Shown in pieces: positions 42,168-51,355 of a stretch of 64,000 nt of DNA; positions within the stretch are counted from its first letter, which is position 1, and every line of letters begins with the position of its first letter. The DNA comes from G963704535 sp963704535 (GTDB lineage Bacteria > Chloroflexota > Chloroflexia > Chloroflexales > Roseiflexaceae): positions 2,604,001 to 2,668,000 of the forward strand of contig OY969916.1 in NCBI GenBank assembly GCA_963704535.1. The letters run 5' to 3'. Made by a program: the position numbers and the translations under genes. A model generated the notes under the pieces. That model was not told the DNA's origin. It was given only the letters and a program-made list of their open reading frames with translations, and did not search any database.

Positions 42168-44616
42168 CTATGCAAAGATTGGCTCGTCCGAAAGCTTCTT
42201 ATCGAGCATCGCATAGTGGCGCTTCAGCTCTGGGAGGATATGAAACGCCGCCGTGCCGGTGACGACTTTGTACGGCACACAAGTTCCATCGGCGAAGTCA
42301 ACCTGCAAGTCGCGCGCATAGAACGGAGAGCCGCGCAGCACAGCGAGCAGCGGCCACCAGCTTTCTTCGGCGACTACCAGGCAGGGTATCCAGGTATGCT
42401 CAATTGCCTCGCGGAAGCGATGATCAAGTGCGATAGTTTGTCCATCCAGCCCGCGCTCCCGCGCCGTCAGTTGGAGGCCGCTCAGAGCCACGACGCTGCG
42501 GCAGCAGCGATCCACGAACTCGGCATGCGGCCAAGGGCTCAGGTAATCGAAACCAAGCGTCAGTTTCGGGTTACGGGCGCGCTCAATCTCCACATACAGA
42601 TCGACCAACTCGTCGGCACCTGTCCTTTGAGAGACTGTTTGAAAAGGGGGAGTTTGAGGGGGGCTCCCCTCAAGAAGCCCCTTTCCCCCACGGATCGTTG
42701 GCGAGACGATGCCCTTTTCAAACAGCTTCCGAGTAAAATCGCGGCGGTCGCGGAATGGACGCAGCTCGTAATTCGCCAGGAGATGCAGCAGATCATAGCG
42801 GTTGACAGTCTCGCTCGACAGCAGGTGATGCGGGTCGTAGACCGCCGTCGGCGGCCCTTGCCACGCCTCGCGGAAGGAAAAGATCGCCTTCGTCAGCGCT
42901 ACCTGCAACTCGATGAACGCCAGTAGCTCGCGCTGCTGCGGTTGAGCGCGCAGAAGGCCCGGCAGGGCGGCGCGGTACTTCTCGCCCTGTTCGCGTATTT
43001 CGACCCCCTTGCTCGATTTGCGCCAGGAGATGTAGTCGGCCAAGTGTTGTGCAAGCACTTTCACATTCTGCTCGCCGAGTGCCCAGCGCTTCGCCTCCGG
43101 CTCGCTGAGCCAGCGCCGGCGCCGGTCGTAGGTGTAGAAGAAGCCTTTGAGCAGACCTTTGCGCGGCTTGCTCTGCGGCGCGAACACGCTGCGGATCAGC
43201 TCGTACAGCTCTTCGAGCGCCGCTTCTTCATCCTTCATCAAGTCACTGATCCTGAAGGCCGGGTAGAACGCCTCCATGACCGCCTGCGTGCGGATATATC
43301 CATCCAGCCGGTGCTTCGGCGGCAGATGCTCAAGGCTTGCCACCACCCCCGCCCACTCATGGCGTGAAAGCGTTTTCCCATCATAGGCGCGCAGTTCGCT
43401 CGCGGCGTCGTCACTCACCAGCACAATCGCCTCGCTTCGCCGGTCAGTTTCCTCCCGCCCCAACACACGCCCGGCCCGCCCAATTCGCTGGGTCAGCTCA
43501 TCACCGAAGCGCGCGTCGCAGATGAGCCGGTCGATGCTCTGACGGCGCTTGCCAGGACGCCCGAAGTTATAGCCGATGTCTACTGTCGGCGTGGCTAGGA
43601 TCAGCGGGCGGACGCGCTGTCGCTCCTCCTGCCCTTCTGGGCCGGTGATACGGGTCGGATCGAGGTGGACGAGCAGCGCGTGACAATCATTGATGCGCCC
43701 AAGGCTACTGCTGATGATCACACTGTCCAGGCTCTCCGTCTGCCAGCTCTCGATCTGCGTCCGGTTGGTGGTGACCCAATCGTCGAGTTGCTCGGCAACA
43801 ACCGTCAAGTGCAGCTCGGTCAGCGTCGGAGTGGTTGGATAGCCTCCACTCTCCGGCGGCTCATTGTCCGGGCTGATCTGCACCCAGGTATCGCCAAACA
43901 GACGATCAAGATAACGGTACACCCCCCCACGCGGCGTCGCCGAAAGCAGGCAGATCGAGCGCCCGTGGGAAAAGTAGTCCCACTGCTTCCAGAGGGCGAA
44001 GAAGAACAGGAAGTTCGCGAATTGTTTGTTGTCGTAGTAGTGAAACTCGTCGATGACGACGTATTGGAAGTTGGCGATGAACTTGCTGAACACATTGCGC
44101 TGGTCGTTGCGCCGGTATTGGAAATACAGCCCATAGTAGAAGATGTCCGGGTTCGTCACCACGACGAACGGCAGCTTCTCGGCGTCATCCGCCAGCCCCA
44201 GCGGGGCGGCAAAGGTCAGCGGGTTCTCCAAGAAGCGCTGCAAGCGCTCGCCCGGCCGCAGGTCGCCATCGAGCGCCCCCAACGCGGCAGCATCAGCCTC
44301 GAACACCCGCATCGCCAGACCCTGGCGCGCGACAAACTCCCGCGCCTCGTTCGGCATGCTGCCAAATCAGCGCGTTTGTCGGCGCGATCAGCAGTGTGTT
44401 CCGCCCGCGCTGCTCCGGGTGCAGCAGCCGCAGCAGCGCTGCCACGGTCTTGCCCGTGCCTGTCGGATAGGTGTTCATCACCAGCGGCGCTCGTGCCGCA
44501 AGCGCATCGTAGGTGCGGGCCTGGTGGTACAGCAGCGGCCTGGTGGGCTGATAGGCCGGCAGCGATCCGGCTGGTGCTAACTTCTCCTCGTGCGGCAGCA
44601 GCGTGATGGTCGTCAT
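42168..44616 (-). pseudogene. cas3: Helicase Cas3 (type I-D), with +1 frameshift near the N-terminus and an in-frame repeat insertion
   Basis: SF2 helicase of the I-D effector (the HD nuclease sits on Cas10d instead). From 44616 the first frame reads MTTITLLPHEEKLAPAGSLP with Walker A PLVMNTYPTGTGKTVAALL and NTLLIAPTNALIWQHA, then shifts at about 44355 into the frame that continues NEAREFVARQGLAMRV (extra base in GCCGAACG). Later motifs are intact: DEAH-type VVIDEFHYYD, CLLSATPRGG and the helicase motif VI RIGRAGR. Near residue 650, 33 codons (KLFEKGIVSPTI...TPPFQTVS) come from the 97-bp repeat family at 42631-42727, yet the frame continues to 42168. The reconstructed length is about 810 residues. 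It overlaps csc1 by 4 bp at its start. Confidence 0.88.
42631..42727. repeat. 97-bp dispersed palindromic repeat inserted in frame within cas3
   Basis: Runs from GAGACTGTTTGAAAAGGGGG to GATGCCCTTTTCAAACAGCT, with terminal inverted repeats of about 15 bp (CTGTTTGAAAAGGG / CCCTTTTCAAACAG). A close full-length copy lies at 51741-51838. Inside cas3 it encodes 33 codons without a stop and leaves the reading frame open on both sides. Confidence 0.9.
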
Positions 44617-45371
44617 CGAAAACCCTCAAGGTTGAAGCGCATGCCCTGCGGCAGCACAGTCTGTTGATCAAGCCTGTAGCACGGCCCCACAATGCGGCAA
44701 TGTCGCGCCAGTGGCGCCGGCGCGACATTGTGCAGATCATAGCCCAATAGCCGGGTGGACGAAGCAAGATCGGCCGGGGCCAGCAGGAAGGGAATGACTC
44801 CTTCCCCCTGCTCGCCGACGATCCGGGCCGGGCGCGCCGTCAACCGCGCCTTGCTCATCCACTTGCCGAGCCGGATGTAGCCCGGCAGCGCCAGTTCCTC
44901 CTGGCTGATGATGAAGAACTCGGCCTCATTCCCAATCGCCAGCGAGCGAATGCGCCCGAATTGAGGCCGGTTCTCGACCGCATACCTGCGCCGAGTTACG
45001 CCGTCGGTCACATACCAGTTATTACCCTCCCGCTCGGCCCACATCCCTTGAGGGACGGTGATCAGCGCGTTGTTGCCCATCGCCGACCAGTAGCTATCCG
45101 GCTGGGCATTGAACTGGCCGAGCGTGAAGCGCGCCGCCCCCTGGATGGTCGCGGGGGTAATATAGACACCTCGCGCATTGAGCGCAGCCAGATCGTCACG
45201 GTAGTGGATCGTCTTTCCGTCATTGTAGTAGCGGCTGGGCGCCAGGCCGAGCGCGTAGCACAGGGCAATATGGCCGATGAACGCCTCGGTCTGGTACAGA
45301 TCGCTGATCTCGCGAGTGCTGAAGAACGTCGCCTCAAGCAGGCGCAGCGCGCAGCGGTAGATCTGCGGCAT
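44613..45371 (-). CDS. csc1: Cas5-type backbone subunit Csc1 (type I-D)
   Basis: 252-residue RAMP-fold subunit that caps the 5' end of the crRNA in the I-D effector. N-terminal MPQIYRCALRLLEATFFSTR and EISDLYQTEAFIGHIALCYA with LGLAPSRYYNDGKTIHYRDD are typical of Csc1. Later GRIRSLAIGNEAEFFIISQE and LGKWMSKARLTARPARIV support it. It overlaps the cas3 start by 4 bp (44613-44616) and starts 9 bp after the csc2 stop, so translation is coupled. All of the I-D genes from csc3 to cas2 share one strand with short gaps. Confidence 0.93.
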   Translation of the reverse strand: MPQIYRCALRLLEATFFSTREISDLYQTEAFIGHIALCYALGLAPSRYYNDGKTIHYRDDLAALNARGVYITPATIQGAARFTLGQFNAQPDSYWSAMGNNALITVPQGMWAEREGNNWYVTDGVTRRRYAVENRPQFGRIRSLAIGNEAEFFIISQEELALPGYIRLGKWMSKARLTARPARIVGEQGEGVIPFLLAPADLASSTRLLGYDLHNVAPAPLARHCRIVGPCYRLDQQTVLPQGMRFNLEGFR

Positions 45372-45380
45372 GATCGCCTC

Positions 45381-46355
45381 CTACTGACGCGGATAGCCGG
45401 CGGCCAGGCGATTCAGCATCGCCGCCAGTTGCTCTGGCGCCGCGTACAGCACGCCGATCTCCTCGGTCAATCCGCCCAACTCGTCGCCAGTCAGCCACGC
45501 CACCCGCCCGAAGACCCGGCTGCGTAGCGCATCAGCCGCAGCCCGCGCCGCTTGCGTCGCCACCGAGACATGCAGCGGGAAATCAGGCTCGCGCTCCTCG
45601 CCGCGCAGCCGATCATAGCTATGCTGCGCCCACTCAAGGTTCGAGAACAGCTCGCAGTCGCTGAACGCGACCCCGATCAAATAGTTGCGAACCCGCCCAA
45701 GTCGTGATGAGATTGCGCCGTAGCGCGAGGCGCGCAGCACATTCCCCAAAATGTAGCGCAGCTCGTCGGGGGTGATATCTTTGAAAGTCTCCATGTCGAG
45801 GAAGAGCGACTGCGGTTTGATATACTCATCGGTGCCAATGCTGGTGGACGGCTCGTTCGTCTCCGGGTTACGCATGGTGCTGTTGTCGAACAGCGCGTTG
45901 AACTGGCGCGTACCGACGATGGTCGCGGCCGGGTGCAGGCTGAACGCATCGTCGGTGATCACGCGCGAACGCTGTGCCCCACCACCTCCCGCCGCGTAGC
46001 CGTACACCATACAGTCCACGCACTTCTCACAGGGGTTATTGGTGTTCAACGAGCAGATGAGCCCCTTGGCATTCGGGCGCAGCAGATCATGCTCGCGCAG
46101 CAGCTCCCGCCCGATCCGTCGCTCGACCGCCGTCTGTTTGCGCTTGCTGATCACGACCCGCTGGATGAGTTCGTCGGTGCCGGGCCGTTCGCCGGCAAAG
46201 ACGAACTCCTTGTTCAGCGGTTCGCCGCTGCCCTCAGTGCGAAAGATCGCCTCCGACTCGACATGCCGCAGCAGCAGCAGCGTGACAAAGCGCCCGCGCG
46301 GGTAGGCGCTGTAGGTGTCGAGCAGGCGCTCGGCGTAGCGGTCGATAATGCTCAT
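45381..46355 (-). CDS. csc2: Cas7-type backbone subunit Csc2 (type I-D)
   Basis: 324-residue RAMP protein that forms the crRNA-binding filament of the I-D complex. Characteristic parts are MSIIDRYAERLLDTYSAYPR, VISKRKQTAVERRIGRELLR, and the Cys-rich LICSLNTNNPCEKCVDCMVY with GYAAGGGGAQRSRVI, which matches the zinc-binding/insertion region of Csc2. SRYGAISSRLGRVRNYLIGV is the conserved Arg/Gly loop. It is complete, with the stop 9 bp before the csc1 start and the start 18 bp after the csc3 stop. Confidence 0.94.
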   Translation of the reverse strand: MSIIDRYAERLLDTYSAYPRGRFVTLLLLRHVESEAIFRTEGSGEPLNKEFVFAGERPGTDELIQRVVISKRKQTAVERRIGRELLREHDLLRPNAKGLICSLNTNNPCEKCVDCMVYGYAAGGGGAQRSRVITDDAFSLHPAATIVGTRQFNALFDNSTMRNPETNEPSTSIGTDEYIKPQSLFLDMETFKDITPDELRYILGNVLRASRYGAISSRLGRVRNYLIGVAFSDCELFSNLEWAQHSYDRLRGEEREPDFPLHVSVATQAARAAADALRSRVFGRVAWLTGDELGGLTEEIGVLYAAPEQLAAMLNRLAAGYPRQ

Positions 46356-46373
46356 CGGGAAACTCCTTTCCTA

Positions 46374-49334
46374 TTACTCTGCGGTGGGAAACAGTTCGGC
46401 GTCGGCAGCGTCGGCAGTGTCGGTGGCGGGCGCCGAGGGCGCAGACGGGTCGGCAGCCGGCGACTTGCGCGGAATCTGGCGGCGGATGTACAGGTGGAAC
46501 GCCGAGCGCAGGATCTTCTCGTGGCTGAGCAGGCGCGCAACTTTACTGTGGTAGACGCCGCCAAAGACCTGCTCAAAGAAGACCGCCACAAACTCCTCGC
46601 TGGCAGCCTGAAGCCGGGTCTGAGAAAAGGGCTTGCCGCTGCTCTCCCGTATGCGCTTGACATGCTCGTACAGATCCTGGGCAGCGGCGGCTTGTAGTAC
46701 GGCAATCGGTAGCTCGGGGCTTTGCACGTTCAGCTTATGCAGCACCTCATCCAGCGGCGCCATCAACGAGTTCTTTTCCAGCGATTGGCCGCGCAGTCCG
46801 CCTTTCCACGCGATCTCAGCCAGGCGTTGCAGATGTTGGTCCAGGTCACTCATCTCGCTTCCTCCAATACTCAGCGCCAGCAGGCGCACATCGTCGGCGA
46901 TGGCGCGTAGCATCCAGCTTGCCTCGCCTTTTTCATCCCGCGCCTTGCCCTCGGCCAGCTTCTCGGCGGTGTAGAACACCTGGAGCGGGTGCCCAGCCAT
47001 CGCCGCCACCAACTCAGCCAGCGGATCGGCGGTGCGGGTCGCCACGCGAGCGCGGATGTCCAGCAGCCAGCCAAGCTGCTTCCACAGGCGGCGCAGCGAC
47101 CCCGGCGCATTCGACCTCGCCTCATACTCGTGGTAATCGTTCTGGCGGATGAGCCCGCGCGCACTCAGCGGCGTTAGGTCGAAGTAGACATCCCCGAACG
47201 CCTCTTTGTCGAGCGAAGGCGTCACCGATGTGCTGATCAGCGTCTTGCAGCCGAAATGCCGCTGTAGCAGCAAGGCATGTTGCAGCACAAACAGAAACTT
47301 CTGGGTATCGTTATCGCCGGTCGGCGGGTTGATTGGGAAGGTCATCACACCGCCCAACGTCTCGCTGTAGCGCGGCAGGTAGATCCCATAGGGTTGGGGC
47401 TTGCCCTCCTTGGTACGCTTCGTCGCGGTCGGCTCGATCGGCTGGCCGGCGGCTGCGGCGCGCATCTGCCGATCGACGTCGTTGAGACGCAGCGCGCCCG
47501 CCAGCACATCGCCCCGGCTGATGCGCCTGATCGTGGTCCGCATCCCGTTGAGGAATGGGGCGGTCTGGAACGAGTAGGGGAACAGATGCAGGTAGACCGT
47601 CTGCTCGTCACGAATCTCGCGGTAGTTCAGCTTCTCGACTAGGAATTGTGTCTCGCAGATGCCGCAGATACGCTTGACCGGCTCACTTGGGCCGCCGCCC
47701 AAGCGGTTGGAGAACAGTTGCACCTTGATGTCCGAGCGCACATTGCCCGATTTCCATTTCTGTGTCGGCAGTGGCAGGTTGCATTGCACACACTGTTTGT
47801 GCTGCTGCTGCGCGTATGTCGGCAGCGCCGATGCAAACTCTGCCGGAGCGCGGCTCTGGCTTGCGAAGACCAGGACATAGCGCAGGTACTCGATCAGCAG
47901 CGGCAAGCGCGGGTCCGAGCGCTCCCGGCTCGCCATGACCTGCGTGCCATCGCGCTTGATCCGCATGATCAGCTCCTGCTCGTTGAGCGGCAGATCGACG
48001 GCGATCGCATAGGCGCGATCCATACGCGCCTCAAACCCATCGTAGACAAGGCGCTGCTCTGGCGACAGATCGAGCAGATCGTAGATGTGCATCCAGGGCG
48101 CCGCTATACTGTCGCCGAAGTGCTCAAGCAGGAAAATGTAGTAGCTGCGAATCAGCTCGCCGGCTCGCATTCCCTCCTGGCTTTGCGGCACCGGCCCGGA
48201 TACGATCAGCCGCTCGATCTCCACCACGGCCTGCTGATCGGCGGGGGAGTCGCCGGCTGGGCCACGCTTCTCCAGCAGCTTACGGGTGCGCTTGACCGAG
48301 TCATCCGACAGACGCTGCAACTTGTCCGGCTTGATGATCCGCTTTTGCACAATCGTACAGATCGCGTCGAAGATCGCGGCGAAGGACAGGCCAAGATCGA
48401 GACACTTGCGGTCGACCGTAATACCCATATTGATCGGGCGAATAAACTGTTGAAACCCTGCGCTAGTCATCGCGTTCAGGGTCGCGGCCAGCCGCCCAGC
48501 GATCGACGCGATCACGTCATCGCCGATCTCCGGCTGGGCACCGCGTGGACATAGATAGGCGGCGCCATCCGGGTAGATCAGCAACGCGCTAAGGCCAAAT
48601 CGCTCCTGCATCTCCTCGATCACCGCATTGTGAACAATATTGGTGAAGCTGCCGCGCTGCTCCGCGATCCGGTGGCTGATCAACGTGTACTGTGTGTCGC
48701 TGAAGTTATTCAGCTGGACCAGAAAATTGTCTTTGTGGCGCTGCTCATCGAGGCTGTGCGAGAGATCCAGGCCATCGGCGGCGCGCATCAGGAACACCAA
48801 CTGATCGAGACGCTCACCGAGCCGGTAGCTCCGGCGCAGATCAAGCGATTCCATCCCATCCCACTGGTGTGCCGAGTGGCGCTTCATAAGCGAAAGAATA
48901 TCGTCGAGATAGGCATCATAGCCGGGAAAAAAGCTATCAAGCCCTACCTCGACCATCTTCGCGACAACGTTCTCTGTGGTGGCCAAGCGCTTGTACTTTG
49001 CCGTGCCCTCGACCATCTTGTTGATGTCGTGGAGTGTGAAGGCAGTGAACAAAACCCTGGCTTCTTCGTCAGAGAGCTGCACCAACCGGCGCAGGTGCTC
49101 CAGCACAAAGATACCGTTCAGCACATGGGTGTAGAGCGACTCACCGGCCTTGCCGTCAGATGTCGTGCTATAGTGAATCGTGGCCTTGTAGCGCAGTAAA
49201 CCACTGTTGGCGACGTACTCGATGTAGTTTGCGAAGATGACATCCTCGTCGGCGGGAATGCCCAGCAACAGGTGGAGTTCGCGGAGTTCTTCGTCGGAAA
49301 TTTGCTCGCTCTCAGGATCGAAGTCGTCGGTCAC
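46374..49334 (-). CDS. cas10d: Cas10d (Csc3), large subunit with HD nuclease domain (type I-D)
   Basis: 986-residue large subunit that defines type I-D. Translation starts at a GTG (49334) after GGAGGG. Residues about 65-190 form an HD nuclease domain: HVLNGIFVLEHLRRLVQ, TLHDINKMVEGTAKYKRL (His102-Asp103) and MKRHSAHQWDGMESLDL. Two CxxC pairs (CVQCNLPLPTQKW about residue 513 and RICGICETQFLVEKL about residue 556) form the zinc-binding element. No GGDD cyclase motif was seen, as expected for Cas10d. C-terminal helical regions (LAQAAAAQDLYEHVKRIRES-type) complete the protein. It is intact and should supply the nuclease missing from the I-D Cas3. The WYL regulator lies 74 bp upstream in the same direction. 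Confidence 0.95.
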   Translation of the reverse strand: MTDDFDPESEQISDEELRELHLLLGIPADEDVIFANYIEYVANSGLLRYKATIHYSTTSDGKAGESLYTHVLNGIFVLEHLRRLVQLSDEEARVLFTAFTLHDINKMVEGTAKYKRLATTENVVAKMVEVGLDSFFPGYDAYLDDILSLMKRHSAHQWDGMESLDLRRSYRLGERLDQLVFLMRAADGLDLSHSLDEQRHKDNFLVQLNNFSDTQYTLISHRIAEQRGSFTNIVHNAVIEEMQERFGLSALLIYPDGAAYLCPRGAQPEIGDDVIASIAGRLAATLNAMTSAGFQQFIRPINMGITVDRKCLDLGLSFAAIFDAICTIVQKRIIKPDKLQRLSDDSVKRTRKLLEKRGPAGDSPADQQAVVEIERLIVSGPVPQSQEGMRAGELIRSYYIFLLEHFGDSIAAPWMHIYDLLDLSPEQRLVYDGFEARMDRAYAIAVDLPLNEQELIMRIKRDGTQVMASRERSDPRLPLLIEYLRYVLVFASQSRAPAEFASALPTYAQQQHKQCVQCNLPLPTQKWKSGNVRSDIKVQLFSNRLGGGPSEPVKRICGICETQFLVEKLNYREIRDEQTVYLHLFPYSFQTAPFLNGMRTTIRRISRGDVLAGALRLNDVDRQMRAAAAGQPIEPTATKRTKEGKPQPYGIYLPRYSETLGGVMTFPINPPTGDNDTQKFLFVLQHALLLQRHFGCKTLISTSVTPSLDKEAFGDVYFDLTPLSARGLIRQNDYHEYEARSNAPGSLRRLWKQLGWLLDIRARVATRTADPLAELVAAMAGHPLQVFYTAEKLAEGKARDEKGEASWMLRAIADDVRLLALSIGGSEMSDLDQHLQRLAEIAWKGGLRGQSLEKNSLMAPLDEVLHKLNVQSPELPIAVLQAAAAQDLYEHVKRIRESSGKPFSQTRLQAASEEFVAVFFEQVFGGVYHSKVARLLSHEKILRSAFHLYIRRQIPRKSPAADPSAPSAPATDTADAADAELFPTAE

Positions 49335-49408
49335 ACTGCCCTCCCAGATTACTCAGCCCACGACGGGTATCACTACCGATATGACCAGTATAGCAACCAA
49401 GCCGGACA

Positions 49409-50323
49409 TTAGCTGTCCGGTTGATACTGTTCGTACATCAATCTCACCGCCTGTCGCATCCACGCTAGCAACGAAGGGGGACCATCCAGAAGCATCGCCT
49501 GTTCACCATAGCCAAGCAAGGTGCGGATAATGCGAAACTCGCTGGTATCGCTGGCGTGAACCGTAACGAATTGTTCGTCTACCTGGACATCGTGGATGAC
49601 AAAGCGCTCGCTCACGCCGCCGGCGGCAAACGAGGCCGGCAGCCGGTACGTAAACGAGATCGGCCTGCGCTCACGCCGTGGTTGTTGGCGACTACGGAGC
49701 AGTCTTGGCGATTCGCGCGACTGGTCCTGAATAATACGATCGACGCGAAACAACAAAATTGAGCCGTAACGGTAGCTAAACGCGCTGAGATAGAAATGGC
49801 GATCGGTATATTCGATCTCATAGGGATCAAGGCGCTCATGCAAGATAATCTGCTCCATGCCGCGCGCATGGTACAGAAACGCTATCTGTTGACCCTGGAG
49901 TATAGCAGCTTCGAGCCAGCGGATGAGATCATCGCAGGGGCTATAATCGATCGCCGGATTCAGAGGCGCTCGCAAGGCCGGCCGCCGCTGCCAGATCGCC
50001 CGCTGTTCGTCCGAGAGCTGGTCAGTCATTCGCGCGAGCAGCTTCGCGACCGATGCAGCGAAGGGGTGTTTGTCCGCAAATACGTCGCGGATGTAGGCTA
50101 ATGTCTGCACATCTTCATCGGCGAACACGTGTGGACCTGTGGTAAGTGTCCACTTCGGAGGTCGGCCCTGGCTTTTAATCGTATATCCGAGCGTTTCAAG
50201 ATTGCGTAGGTCGCGGCGAAGCTGGCGTTTGCCGCTTTCATCATTGGTGTAGTCATCGGACAGACGTTCAAGAATTGTCCCCGTATCACAAGAATCGGCA
50301 TGTAAGAGATTTCGAAGCTTCAT
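49409..50323 (-). CDS. WYL-domain transcriptional regulator of the I-D locus
   Basis: 304 residues. The start at 50323 (MKLRNLLHADSCDTGTILER) is 12 bp from an IS5-family element, and the longer frame runs into that element. Residues about 1-65 hold a HTH of the HTH_11/DeoR type (DESGKRQLRRDLRNLETLGY). A WYL domain (about 145-235: ILQGQQIAFLYHARGMEQII, LDPYEIEYTDRHFYLSAFSY, ILLFRVDRIIQ) and a C-terminal extension follow. WYL proteins commonly repress or activate CRISPR loci, and this one is at the head of the I-D operon. The IS insertion would separate it from its native promoter, so its level, and possibly that of the cas genes, may be altered. Confidence 0.9.
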   Translation of the reverse strand: MKLRNLLHADSCDTGTILERLSDDYTNDESGKRQLRRDLRNLETLGYTIKSQGRPPKWTLTTGPHVFADEDVQTLAYIRDVFADKHPFAASVAKLLARMTDQLSDEQRAIWQRRPALRAPLNPAIDYSPCDDLIRWLEAAILQGQQIAFLYHARGMEQIILHERLDPYEIEYTDRHFYLSAFSYRYGSILLFRVDRIIQDQSRESPRLLRSRQQPRRERRPISFTYRLPASFAAGGVSERFVIHDVQVDEQFVTVHASDTSEFRIIRTLLGYGEQAMLLDGPPSLLAWMRQAVRLMYEQYQPDS

Positions 50324-50334
50324 AAGCCGCTCTA

Positions 50335-51299
50335 GGCTCTTTCTGACAATCCGGTAGCGGTTGTGGTAGACTATAGGTTTACCATAATGAGACCGGAGCA
50401 ATGATGGCACGCTACGAACTGACTGACGAACAGTATGCGCTGATTGAGCCAGATTTACCGACCAATGATGGCAAGACTGGTCATCCTTACAAAGAGCACC
50501 GTCCGATTATCAACGGCATCCTCTGGCGTTTGCACACCGGCGCGCCCTGGCCCGATATTCCTGAACGCTATGGCAACTGGAAAACAATCTATGACCGCTA
50601 CACCACCTGGCGCCGCAACGGCATCTGGGATCGCATCCTCAAGACGCTCCAAACCAAACTGGATGCACAAGGCATTATCGACTGGGAGCAATGGTCGCTC
50701 GATAGCACGATCGTGCGTGCCCACCGCGCCGCTGCTGGAGCCGAAAAAAGCGGACCTGACGGCAACTCCGAACCCGGCAACCACGCACTCGGACGATCGG
50801 TGGGTGGCTTTAGCACCAAAATCCATCTGCTGAGTGACGGCAACGGCGTGCCGCTCGATGTCTGTCTCACGCCTGGGCAAACTCACAAATCAACACAGGT
50901 CGAAACCGTGATGGAGCAGGTGGCCATCCCACGCGCTAGCGGACGCATCCGACGACGACCACGTCGCTTGGCGGCCGACCGCGCCTACGACGCTCAGCGC
51001 ATCCGCCACTGGTTGCGCTCGCGTGGTATCAAACCAATCATTCCACCCAAACGGCGCAGTGGAAAACCAAAACCTGGTCGCCCAGTGACCTATGATTGCG
51101 TGCTGTATCGCCGTCGCTCTACGATCGAGCAGTGCGTGGGCTGGCTGAAAGAGTGTCGTGCGATCGCGACGCGCTACGAGAAGCTGGCACTCAACTACTT
51201 GGGACTGGTCAAGCTGGCGTTTATCGAACGCTATCTTCGCCTCCTCTCGCATGCCGCCGCAGCGGCTTGATACCGGAAAGCGGATTGGCAGAAAGAGCC
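50335..51299 (+). mobile_element. IS5-family insertion sequence next to the WYL regulator
   Basis: About 965 bp. The ends are inverted repeats GGCTCTTTCTGACAATCCG (left) and, as complement on the right, GGCTCTTTCTGCCAATCCG, flanked by TA on both sides (50333-50334 and 51300-51301), the likely target duplication. One transposase gene fills most of it, transcribed away from the WYL gene. Confidence 0.87.
50401..51270 (+). CDS. IS5-family transposase
   Basis: 289 residues. N-terminal YELTDEQYALIEPDLPTNDG and HRPIINGILWRLHTGAPWPD with IPERYGNWKTIYDRYTTWRR form the IS5 DUF4096-like region. The DDE catalytic triad is visible: Asp in EQWSLDSTIVRAHRAAAGAE, Asp in RRLAADRAYDAQRIRHWLRS, Glu in RRRSTIEQCVGWLKECRAIA. 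It is a single uninterrupted frame, unlike IS427-group members that need frameshifting. The second codon is also ATG (MMARYELT), so the start could be one codon later. Intact ends suggest a functional element. Confidence 0.93.
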   Translation: MMARYELTDEQYALIEPDLPTNDGKTGHPYKEHRPIINGILWRLHTGAPWPDIPERYGNWKTIYDRYTTWRRNGIWDRILKTLQTKLDAQGIIDWEQWSLDSTIVRAHRAAAGAEKSGPDGNSEPGNHALGRSVGGFSTKIHLLSDGNGVPLDVCLTPGQTHKSTQVETVMEQVAIPRASGRIRRRPRRLAADRAYDAQRIRHWLRSRGIKPIIPPKRRSGKPKPGRPVTYDCVLYRRRSTIEQCVGWLKECRAIATRYEKLALNYLGLVKLAFIERYLRLLSHAAAAA

Positions 51300-51355
51300 T
51301 ACTACAGCATACACATCGGGGCGCTCAGTTTTGTTGGTTGGCATAAGCTGAACTC

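Noticed and set aside
44340..44370. Programmed frameshifting in cas3
   Set aside because: No slippery heptamer or downstream pseudoknot is apparent, and three other genes show the same kind of +1 insertion.
46374..49334. Type III (Cas10/Csm1) identity of the large subunit
   Set aside because: No GGDD motif was seen and the neighbours are csc1, csc2 and a helicase Cas3, which define type I-D.
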